From the NCBI GenBank assembly GCA_905236305.1, contig CAJOPB010000030.1, positions 1 through 38,139 on the forward strand: a DNA stretch of 38,139 nucleotides, written 5' to 3'. The translations under genes were made by a program, and so were the position numbers. Positions 10,149 through 17,895 of this stretch are shown piece after piece (the first letter of the stretch is position 1; the number at the start of each line of letters is the position of its first letter). The notes beneath the pieces are model-generated. The model did no database searches. It was not told the origin of the DNA and saw nothing but the letters and a program-made list of their open reading frames with translations. The DNA is from an uncultured Oscillospiraceae bacterium. GTDB lineage: Bacteria; Bacillota; Clostridia; Oscillospirales; Oscillospiraceae.

Positions 10149-10186
10149 GGGCTGCTCCGGATATGAAACAGGAGGGCCCGTTTTTT
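10149..10186 (+). terminator. Riboswitch-associated intrinsic terminator
   Basis: GGGCTGCTCC-ggatatgaaaca-GGAGGGCCC (one bulged G) then G-TTTTTT. Confidence 0.75.
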
Positions 10187-10257
10187 GTGCTCTCCGGGGG
10201 GGTATGACCCTGAATACAGGCTCCCATGATGAGAGGAAGTAAGGAGGAAGATTGCGA

Positions 10258-11670
10258 ATGGGCATTATTAATTTCTTTACCGGAACATTGAATACAGTGG
10301 CGTGGCTGTATATTTTCCTGCCCTGTGCCGTGGTTGGCGGAGTCTTTTTGACCATCCGAACCAAAGCGGTCCAGTTCTCCAGGTTCGGATATGCCATGAA
10401 AAACACTGTCGGCAAAATGTTTAAGAAGACAGAGGCAGGGAAAGGTGCAGTCACACCCCTGCAGGCCGTAACCACCGCGCTGGCTGCCACTGTTGGCACC
10501 GGCAACATCGTCGGCACCTCTCAGGCAATCGCGCTGGGCGGCTACGGCGCCGTGTTTTGGCTTTGGATTGCCGCTCTGGTCGGTATGTGCACAAAGTATT
10601 GCGAGGTCACACTTGCTGTAAAATACCGTGAGCGCGACGACAAGGGCGACTGGGTCGGCGGACCTATGTACTATATTAAAAACGGCCTTGGAAAGGGCTG
10701 GGGCTGGCTGGCCGTGTTGTTCAGCCTTTTTGCCGCTCTTGCCTCCTTCGGAATCGGAAATATGTCCCAGGTGAACTCCATCACCGGATCTATTATTGGC
10801 GCGATCAGTGCCTTCAATCCGCTTTCCTCCGGGACGGAGACCGTGATCAAATGGGTTATCGGAGTTTTGATTGCTGTTTTGATTGCCGTGATCCTTCTGG
10901 GTGGTATTAAGCGTATCGGACAGGTCACAGAAAAGCTGATCCCGTTTATGAGCGTCCTCTACATTATTTTTACACTGATTGTTATTATCGGAAATATCGG
11001 CAAGCTGGGCCACGCCTTCGGGCTGATTTTCCGGACTGCCTTTACCCCTCAGGCAATGTTCGGTGCATCCACCGGCATCGTGCTGCGGCAGACCATCATC
11101 TGGGGCCTGCGGCGCAGTGCGTTCTCCAATGAGGCCGGCCTCGGCTCCGCCGCCATTGCCCATGCTGCGACAAGCGAAACCAATCCTGTGAAGCAGGGTC
11201 TTTACGGAATCTTCGAGGTTTTTGCCGATACGATTGTGATCTGCACCCTGACCGCACTGACGATTATTGTCAGCGGAGTTGATATTGAGTTTGGTGTGAA
11301 GCCGGGTTCTGAGCTGATTACGGCTGCTTTTGCCACTGTGGTTGGCGAAAAGGCTGCGTCACTGTTTGTTGCGATTGCCCTGATGCTCTTTGCCTTCTCC
11401 ACCGTGCTGGGCTGGTCTCTCTACGGTACCCGCAGCGTGCAGTATCTCTTTGGCACGAAGGCCATTCGTATCTACCAGGTGATCTTTGTCCTGGTTGCTG
11501 TAATCGGCTGCGTGACCAGCGTGGATGTGGTTTGGGATATTTCCGATACCTTCAATGGACTGATGGCCATTCCCAACTTTATCGCCGTATTCGGGCTCAG
11601 CGGCATCGTTGCCAAGCTGACCAGGGATCATTTTTCCAATCCCCTGGAAATGAAGGATGACGAGATTTAA
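10258..11670 (+). CDS. Sodium:alanine/glycine symporter, AGCS family
   Basis: MGIINFFTGTLNTVAWLYIFLPCAVVGGVFLTIRTKAVQF...; TALAATVGTGNIVGTSQAIALGGYGAVFWLWIAALVGM; SNEAGLGSAAIAHAA. Confidence 0.95.
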   Translation: MGIINFFTGTLNTVAWLYIFLPCAVVGGVFLTIRTKAVQFSRFGYAMKNTVGKMFKKTEAGKGAVTPLQAVTTALAATVGTGNIVGTSQAIALGGYGAVFWLWIAALVGMCTKYCEVTLAVKYRERDDKGDWVGGPMYYIKNGLGKGWGWLAVLFSLFAALASFGIGNMSQVNSITGSIIGAISAFNPLSSGTETVIKWVIGVLIAVLIAVILLGGIKRIGQVTEKLIPFMSVLYIIFTLIVIIGNIGKLGHAFGLIFRTAFTPQAMFGASTGIVLRQTIIWGLRRSAFSNEAGLGSAAIAHAATSETNPVKQGLYGIFEVFADTIVICTLTALTIIVSGVDIEFGVKPGSELITAAFATVVGEKAASLFVAIALMLFAFSTVLGWSLYGTRSVQYLFGTKAIRIYQVIFVLVAVIGCVTSVDVVWDISDTFNGLMAIPNFIAVFGLSGIVAKLTRDHFSNPLEMKDDEI

Positions 11671-11748
11671 ATGACATCTGCCCCTTTTCATGCGCCTGCT
11701 TTGGGAAGGGGCAGGCAGCTTTGTGCAAATGAGCCGGCGCGGCATAAA

Positions 11749-11781
11749 AATTCCCCTCTGACGGAAATGCAGAGGGGAATT
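11749..11781 (-). terminator. Terminator for the leftward CW_7 gene
   Basis: AATTCCCCTCT...AGAGGGGAATT 11-bp stem; on the minus strand followed by TTTTTAT. Confidence 0.85.
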
Positions 11782-11785
11782 CCTA

Positions 11786-12103
11786 TTATTTCAGAAGCTG
11801 ATTGACGCATTTTTGTACGGCATCGGGATCATATCCGGCGGATTTGAGCTTTTCAACACGCTCAGCGCCGGAGCTCCATTTACCGGCAATGACTTCACGG
11901 GCGATTTCCTCGATCTTCTCCGGGCTCGGCGCCGCGGGAGGGGGAGGGGGAGGAGGTGGATTCTGGCCGGGAGCAGCTGCCGCCTCTGCCTCCTGAGCAG
12001 AAGCAGCACGTCGAGCAGCCTGCTTTGCCTTGATCTCTGCAATATGATCGTGGTTATTCGGCTTGGGCGTCTCGGGTTGTGCGTCTTTCATAATAATTGG
12101 CAT
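11786..12103 (-). CDS. Small CW_7 (Cpl-7-like) domain protein with octaproline linker
   Basis: MPIIMKDAQPETPKPNNHDHIAEIKAKQAARRAASAQEAEAAAAPGQNPPPPPPPPAAPSPEKIEEIAREVIAGKWSSGAERVEKLKSAGYDPDAVQKCVNQLLK. The C-terminus matches the CW_7 pattern (xxEIAREVIxGKWGxGxxRxxxLxxAGYDYxxVQxxVNxLL). AGGAGG lies 7 nt before the ATG. Confidence 0.85.
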   Translation of the reverse strand: MPIIMKDAQPETPKPNNHDHIAEIKAKQAARRAASAQEAEAAAAPGQNPPPPPPPPAAPSPEKIEEIAREVIAGKWSSGAERVEKLKSAGYDPDAVQKCVNQLLK

Positions 12104-12197
12104 GATGCATCCTCCTGTTTCATAATATTTGGCTTTCTTTATGATACCCCCTTTGAGGCCGGAAGTCAATTCTTTTCGCCTTCTGAGGCGCAGCGGT

Positions 12198-12234
12198 GTT
12201 ACCGTTCAGACGCCGGGGGCGTCTGAACGGTAAC
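12198..12234. repeat. Perfect 17-bp inverted repeat with 3-nt loop
   Basis: GTTACCGTTCAGACGCC-GGG-GGCGTCTGAACGGTAAC. Confidence 0.9.
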
Positions 12235-12262
12235 CGGTAGCCTTTTTGGCTTTTTTACCTTC

Positions 12263-12291
12263 TTGACAAACCCTTTTTCCGGTGCTAAACT
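12263..12291 (+). promoter_or_regulatory. Promoter of the thrS leader
   Basis: TTGACA (12263-12268), 17-nt spacer, TAAACT (12286-12291), extended TGC. Confidence 0.8.
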
Positions 12292-12299
12292 ATGCATCG

Positions 12300-12460
12300 T
12301 TACATCGGCAAGGATGGAGCGGAACCAACTCCGGAGCCGCCCGTGAATTCAAGCGGGACGGGACATGCCCGTTACAGCATGACTTGAGCGAAAGCACAGG
12401 GTGGAACCGTGCGGAATTTTTTGCACCCCTGACAGGTAATGTCAGGGGTGTTATTTTTTA
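12300..12460 (+). promoter_or_regulatory. T-box leader (threonine specific) with terminator
   Basis: T-box motif AGGGTGGAACCGTGCGG at 12398-12414; CCGTTA element; terminator CACCCCTGAC-aggtaat-GTCAGGGGTG-TTATTTTTT; precedes thrS; candidate specifier ACC in GGAGCGGAACCAACTCC. Confidence 0.88.
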
Positions 12461-12473
12461 GGAGGAAACCCCA

Positions 12474-14240
12474 ATGGATGAAAACAGATTTACCTTTGAA
12501 AATCCGGAATACAGGCATACCTACTGGCATTCCTGCTCCCACATTATGGCCCAGGCGGTCAAACGGCTGTGGCCGGAGGTCAAGCTCGCTATCGGACCTG
12601 CCATTGCCGAGGGCTGGTACTATGATCTGTTCGCCCCCTTTTCCTTTACGCCGGAGCATCTGGAGCAGATCGAGGGAGAGATGCGGAAAATCTGCAAGGA
12701 AAAGCTGAAAATTGAGCGCTTTGAGCTCAGCCGGGCTGAGGCGCTGGACTTTATGAAGGATGAACCCTTCAAGGTGGAACTCATCAACGATCTGCCGGAG
12801 GGGGAGACCATCAGCTTCTACCGCCAGGGCGAATTTACAGACCTCTGCGCCGGCCCGCATCTGGACAGCACGGGCAGAGTCAAGGGCAATGCCCTGAAGC
12901 TTACCGCCTGCAACGCCAGCTATTGGAGAGGAGATGCCAAGCGGGAGAGCCTGCAGCGTATCTATGGGATTGCTTTCCCGAAAAAGGATGAACTGGACGC
13001 GTATATTCAGCGTCTGGAGGAGGCAAAGCGCCGTGACCACCGCAAGATCGGCCGGGATATGCGTCTGTTTATGACCGACGATCTGGTGGGCAGGGGACTG
13101 CCCATGTTTCTGCCCAAGGGCTACACCATCTGGCGGGAGCTTGAAAATTATATCCGGGACAAGGAACTCAAGCTGGGTTATCAGCATGTTATGACCCCCT
13201 GCGTGGGCACTGTCAATCTCTACAAGACCTCCGGCCACTGGGATCACTACAAGCAGAATATGTTCCCTGCCATGGAGGTGGACGAGGAAGCCTATGTGCT
13301 GCGGCCGATGAACTGCCCCCACCATATGATGATCTATGCCAGCCAGCCCCACTCCTACCGCAACCTGCCTCTGCGCATCGGCGAGATCGCGCACGATTTC
13401 CGGTTTGAGGCCAGCGGAACATTGAAGGGCATCGAGCGCGGCCGCCACTTCTGCCAGAACGACGCCCATCTCTTTGTGACGCCGGAGCAGATCAAGGATG
13501 AGGTGAGCAAGGTCTGTGACCTGATATTCGATACATATAAGGATTTCGGCATTACGGATTATCGGTGCATCCTCTCACTGCGTGACCCTGCGGATAAGGA
13601 AAAGTATCACGACGATGACGCGATGTGGAATAACGCGGAAAGCGCTCTGCGGGAGGTGCTGGTGGAGCTGGGTATCGACTTCACGGAGGAGATCGGTGAG
13701 GCTGCCTTCTATGGTCCCAAGCTGGATGTGAATGTCCGGCCTGCTGTGGGTGCGGAGTATACGCTGTCCACCTGCCAGCTCGATTTCTGCCTGCCGGCGA
13801 AATTCGACCTGAAGTATATCGACTCTGACGGCACGGAAAAGACACCTGTGGTGCTTCACCGGGCGATTCTGGGCTCGCTGGACCGTTTTATGGCTTACCT
13901 GATCGAGGAGACCATGGGCAACTTCCCTGCCTGGCTGGCGCCTGTACAGGTCAAGGTCCTCACTGTCACTGACCGGGCCAATGCATATGCAGAAAAAGTT
14001 TGCGCTGCGCTGGAGGAGGCCAATGTCCGCGCAGAGCTGGATGACCGGAATGAAAAAATCGGGAAAAAGATTCGGGAAGCTACCCTGGAAAAGGTCCCCT
14101 ATATGCTGGTTGTGGGCGACAGGGATGTGGAAAACGGCACTGTCTCCGTCCGCACCCGTGCGGGAGAGGATCAGGGCGCTATGCCGCTGGAAGCCTTCTG
14201 CGGGAAATTGGTCGAAGAAATTCGTACCCGGGCGAGATAA
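12474..14240 (+). CDS. thrS: Threonyl-tRNA synthetase (no N-terminal TGS domain)
   Basis: MDENRFTFENPEYRHTYWHSCSHIMAQAVKRLWPEVKLAIGPAIAEGWYYDL; MNCPHHM; PLRIGEIAHDFRFEASGTLKGIERGRHFCQNDAHLF; HRAILGSLDRFMAYLIEE. Confidence 0.96.
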   Translation: MDENRFTFENPEYRHTYWHSCSHIMAQAVKRLWPEVKLAIGPAIAEGWYYDLFAPFSFTPEHLEQIEGEMRKICKEKLKIERFELSRAEALDFMKDEPFKVELINDLPEGETISFYRQGEFTDLCAGPHLDSTGRVKGNALKLTACNASYWRGDAKRESLQRIYGIAFPKKDELDAYIQRLEEAKRRDHRKIGRDMRLFMTDDLVGRGLPMFLPKGYTIWRELENYIRDKELKLGYQHVMTPCVGTVNLYKTSGHWDHYKQNMFPAMEVDEEAYVLRPMNCPHHMMIYASQPHSYRNLPLRIGEIAHDFRFEASGTLKGIERGRHFCQNDAHLFVTPEQIKDEVSKVCDLIFDTYKDFGITDYRCILSLRDPADKEKYHDDDAMWNNAESALREVLVELGIDFTEEIGEAAFYGPKLDVNVRPAVGAEYTLSTCQLDFCLPAKFDLKYIDSDGTEKTPVVLHRAILGSLDRFMAYLIEETMGNFPAWLAPVQVKVLTVTDRANAYAEKVCAALEEANVRAELDDRNEKIGKKIREATLEKVPYMLVVGDRDVENGTVSVRTRAGEDQGAMPLEAFCGKLVEEIRTRAR

Positions 14241-14293
14241 GAGGATTATTGACAAATAGTAAAGAAAAGGATACAATAATCTAACCGTGTGCA

Positions 14294-14320
14294 GGGCCTC
14301 CCGCCTCCGGCGGGAGGCCC
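14294..14320. terminator. GC-rich hairpin 3' of thrS
   Basis: GGGCCTCCCGCC-tcc-GGCGGGAGGCCC, perfect 12-bp stem. No T tract follows, so terminator function is uncertain. Confidence 0.5.
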
Positions 14321-14404
14321 CCGCGTTGTGCGGGGCACCTGCCCGGTGAACATCGAGAGTGGAAGCCCTGTCCATCTGAAGCAGAAAGAATTTGAGGTAC
14401 CCTT

Positions 14405-15568
14405 ATGAGACGTATCCTGACCCTATTGCTTTCGCTGCTCCTGATTTTGTCTGTAGTTGGGTGCAGCACGAGAGATGAGCCGGAGGAGACACCGGAGCCG
14501 ACTCCCGCTCCCACCGAAACGCCTTCTCCCACACCGGCTGCAACGCCTGAACCCACGCCGGAGCCCACCCCTGAACCTACACCGGAGCCGGAGGTTTTGC
14601 GCAACCCCTTCAACGGTGCGGTGCTGGAAGAACCCTATACCACGCGGCCCTTCATTCTGATGGTGAATAACCATACCGCCGCCTTGCCTCAGTGCGGCGT
14701 TAGCGCTGCAGACATCGTCTATGAGGTGCTGGTGGAAGGCGGTATCACCCGCATGATGTGCGTTTTCTCTGACATTCGCAATGCCGACAAGCTGATGGCA
14801 ATTCGCAGCATCCGGCCATACTACCTGGATCTGGGCATCTCTTACGGAGCCGTGCTCTGCCATGCCGGCGGCAGTGAGGAAGCCTATGGTCGAATCAGTG
14901 CCGAGGGGCTCAACAATATCGACGGCGTCCGAGGCGGCGGATACGGACTTACGGTGTTTGAGCGGGACAGTGCCCGCCTTTCCAACGGCGTTGCCCTGGA
15001 GCATACGCTGTTTACCGCCGGGGACAGACTCTACCAGGCTGCGGAGAACAAAGGCTATGCCCTCACGGTGGAACCGGACTATAAGAGCGGGCTGCACTTC
15101 ACCGAGGATGGTACCCCTGCGGGGGGAGAGGATGCGTCACATATTCAGGTGTCCTTTGGATACAAGACCACGGATCTGACCTATGACGCGGAGAGCGGTC
15201 AGTATTCCGCAGTGCAATATGGAGGTAAATATCCCTATGTGGACGGAAATACAGGGGAGGACGTGCTTTTCCGCAATGTTCTGATTATCAACGCTCCGAT
15301 CCATACCATTGATGACTATGGCCGCATTGCCGTGGCCACCACTGCCGGCGGCGAGGGGTGGTTTGCCTGCGGCGGCAAATGGGTGCCCCTTACATGGGAG
15401 CGGGCACCGATGGGTGTGTTTCACTACTATCTTGCTGACGGCAGCGAGGTGGAGCTGGGCGAGGGCCACAGCTATTTCGCCATTATCCCCACCAATAGCG
15501 GCTCCGTGACCATTGAGGGAAGCGGCGGCACGGCGGAGACCGTCGCAGACGCTGGGACAGCAGAGTAG
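14405..15568 (+). CDS. DUF3048 domain (YerB-like) lipoprotein
   Basis: Lipobox LLSLLLILSVVGC; PTPEPTPEP linker; RPFILMVNNHTAALPQCGVSAADIVYEVLVEGGITRMMCVFSDI...IRSIRPYYLDLG. Confidence 0.9.
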   Translation: MRRILTLLLSLLLILSVVGCSTRDEPEETPEPTPAPTETPSPTPAATPEPTPEPTPEPTPEPEVLRNPFNGAVLEEPYTTRPFILMVNNHTAALPQCGVSAADIVYEVLVEGGITRMMCVFSDIRNADKLMAIRSIRPYYLDLGISYGAVLCHAGGSEEAYGRISAEGLNNIDGVRGGGYGLTVFERDSARLSNGVALEHTLFTAGDRLYQAAENKGYALTVEPDYKSGLHFTEDGTPAGGEDASHIQVSFGYKTTDLTYDAESGQYSAVQYGGKYPYVDGNTGEDVLFRNVLIINAPIHTIDDYGRIAVATTAGGEGWFACGGKWVPLTWERAPMGVFHYYLADGSEVELGEGHSYFAIIPTNSGSVTIEGSGGTAETVADAGTAE

Positions 15569-15642
15569 AGCCAGAGCACAGTGCGAAACGCAGCTTTTCC
15601 GTTTCCTCCCTGTTTCCGACCCGGACGGGGGAGGGAAAGAAC

Positions 15643-15674
15643 GGGCGCCCGCTCCCAGAGAGGAGCGGGCGCCC
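15643..15674. terminator. Hairpin between convergent genes
   Basis: GGGCGCCCGCTCC-cagaga-GGAGCGGGCGCCC, 13-bp perfect stem between convergent stops. Confidence 0.65.
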
Positions 15675-15686
15675 TTGCCGTGGTAT

Positions 15687-17510
15687 TTATTTCATTTTTA
15701 CGCCCCAGATCTTACACTGTCTTATTCCGATCACCACGGTATTTTCAAACACTGCGGGACTGGCTTCGGCACCGCCCTGAATATTGAAGGTATCCAGCAC
15801 CTCGCCGGTCAGCGCATCGAGAAGGAACATGCGGCTGTTGTAATTGCAATAGAGCACATTCCCGCTGCCGTCAGCGTTGTAGACCAGCACCGGGGAGGAC
15901 CAGGTATAATAGGACTTGTGCTCCCATAATACCTCGCCGTTTTTGCGGTTGATGCAGGCCAGTACGCCGCCGTTGAGATGATCGGTTTTCGCGACAGTGA
16001 CGTAGATCAGGCCCTCAAGCTGGTTTTTCCCCAGGGCAATAGTGGACTGAACGCCGCCGGAAACACCGGACTCGGTGTGGCAGGTATAGTCGGTCCGCCA
16101 GACGACAGCTCCGTTTTCTGCGTCAATTTTGAAAATGGGTACCGGGGCAGTGGTCCAGCTGCGCCAGCCATAGTGAAATGAGGTGCTGATATAGATATAG
16201 GGGTGCCCGTCCTCGATCGAGAGCACCGGAGAACCGTTGGAATCGTCCAGAATGTCCTGGACCCATACCAGCTCCAACGTGTTGAGATTAATACACATCA
16301 GTCTTCCGCCGTTGTCCGAGATGATCAGGTGGCCGCGCCAAATCACCGGGCTGTCCTCCATTCCGATCCACCACTTGTCGGAGGTGGTGTTGATACCGTT
16401 GTAATGCCACTTCACCGCGGTGGGCTCCATGGAGATGGTACCGGCTGCTTCATCATAACGGGTGTGGAGCTTCCAGATATAGAGGATACCGTTTTCTCCG
16501 GGATAGATCAGCTGATCGGTCTCTGCGTCCACAAGAGGGGAGCCGTCAAAATAGCAGAGATTGCCCCGCAGGCTGAATCCGCCAATGTCCTCCGGTCCAA
16601 AGGAGTGGAGGATTTCATAATCCAGCAGGCTGATCACAAAGACACGGGAGCGGCCCTTAACGCTGTCGTAACCGGCGCCAAGGTAGAGAATGGGGTAACC
16701 CCGGGGGTCCAGCGCACCTGCGCCCTTGAAGCTGAAGCCCAGGTTCAGCTTATCCCGTGTGGCCCTTCCGCTGTCCAGGTCCAGAAAGTAGATGTGCCCG
16801 TCCATGGTGGCATAGATGACCTCCACCAGGCTGTCATCCTCCCTGGCCCAGTCATACATATTCATCACAGCCTTGGTGGCGCGGGGCCAGCGGACGATCA
16901 ACGGCTGCCCCACCCAGCCGCTCCCGGTCCAGGTTGTGCTCTGATAGCTCAGGGAGCCGGTGGTTATGGACCAGGATTCTCCAAACTTATATTCTGAGAG
17001 CCCGGCCAGACCGTAGGCGCCCCCGTCCCGAAAATTGTTTCCCCGGAAGGTGATAACCCCCTCAACCTCCGTATAGTCACTGCCAAGACCGAAGTCAATG
17101 GGATCCGGAAGGGAGAAGGACGCACCCTCGGGCAGACGTTCTCCGTTTACCTCGATTGCGAGATCCTTTACGAACAGCGCCGGGTCCGTCTCCGGAAGAT
17201 GGTAAGGCGAAAAATCAGAAAGCGGTGCGGGAGCTGCTGTGGGTACAAGGGGCTCCGGAACCGATTCCGCCTCACTGACGGCAGAGGAAAAAGGAATATT
17301 CTCCGCGGTGGAATTCCCCACACGCAGCTTTGCGGTCTGGATGACGGGGGGAAGGGACTCCGGTGCCGCAGGCGCGGCTGTGGCATATTTGTATTCCACA
17401 AAAACGAGGACCACCGTCAGCAGCACCAGCGCTGCCGTCTGAAAAACGGATGGTCGCGGGGAGCTTCCGCGCCGGCGGGCGGGCGCGGCGTGCCGTGGTG
17501 TATAGGCCAT
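15687..17510 (-). CDS. Membrane-anchored PQQ-like (BamB-type) beta-propeller protein
   Basis: N-terminal TM segment VFQTAALVLLTVVLVFVEYKYA; repeated GxVLWxxxxxxxWSSPVLVYNADGSGNVLY-type blades. Confidence 0.8.
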   Translation of the reverse strand: MAYTPRHAAPARRRGSSPRPSVFQTAALVLLTVVLVFVEYKYATAAPAAPESLPPVIQTAKLRVGNSTAENIPFSSAVSEAESVPEPLVPTAAPAPLSDFSPYHLPETDPALFVKDLAIEVNGERLPEGASFSLPDPIDFGLGSDYTEVEGVITFRGNNFRDGGAYGLAGLSEYKFGESWSITTGSLSYQSTTWTGSGWVGQPLIVRWPRATKAVMNMYDWAREDDSLVEVIYATMDGHIYFLDLDSGRATRDKLNLGFSFKGAGALDPRGYPILYLGAGYDSVKGRSRVFVISLLDYEILHSFGPEDIGGFSLRGNLCYFDGSPLVDAETDQLIYPGENGILYIWKLHTRYDEAAGTISMEPTAVKWHYNGINTTSDKWWIGMEDSPVIWRGHLIISDNGGRLMCINLNTLELVWVQDILDDSNGSPVLSIEDGHPYIYISTSFHYGWRSWTTAPVPIFKIDAENGAVVWRTDYTCHTESGVSGGVQSTIALGKNQLEGLIYVTVAKTDHLNGGVLACINRKNGEVLWEHKSYYTWSSPVLVYNADGSGNVLYCNYNSRMFLLDALTGEVLDTFNIQGGAEASPAVFENTVVIGIRQCKIWGVKMK

Positions 17511-17790
17511 GTCAAAGAGCTCCTGTCACATTCTTATGATGCTGTTTCCCGGCGGGAACAGAAAAATAAAACGAGAAGGGAACCTCTCCCACTCATTTGC
17601 CGTTGTTGCTGCCCAGTATAACAAAGAAAAGCGGAAAAAGCAACCTTGCTTTCTCCCGTGTCTCCCGCAGGAAAGGGCGTGCGCGTGTACGGCGTGCAGC
17701 TGCTGCAGTTCAGACGCCTCGAAATCAGAATTGTAACATTCATTGTGCATTGAGCACGGCAGTGTATCGTCCGGGGGAGACAGGAAAACG

Positions 17791-17829
17791 CCCGCCCCAC
17801 AGCGCCTGCAAAAGCAGGTGTGGGGCGGG
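17791..17829 (-). terminator. Terminator after the flotillin gene
   Basis: CCCGCCCCACA...TGTGGGGCGGG with inner CCTGC-AAAA-GCAGG; minus strand continues CGTTTTCC. Confidence 0.75.
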
Positions 17830-17895
17830 AAAATATGCCGGATATGCAGTTTTCAGGTTTCTGCTTTTTATGGCAGAACAGCATGAAATCTGTTT

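Noticed and set aside
9829-10242. 137-aa ORF in the glycine riboswitch
   Set aside because: Covers the aptamers and terminator; the translation has no homology features.
11813-12226. Plus-strand ORFs with poly-Gly runs
   Set aside because: Antisense to the proline-rich CW_7 gene; the GGG runs are the complement of proline codons.
14488-14592. PTPEPTPEP microsatellite-like DNA as a possible CRISPR or tandem repeat locus
   Set aside because: It encodes a typical lipoprotein linker; no spacers or regular repeat units.
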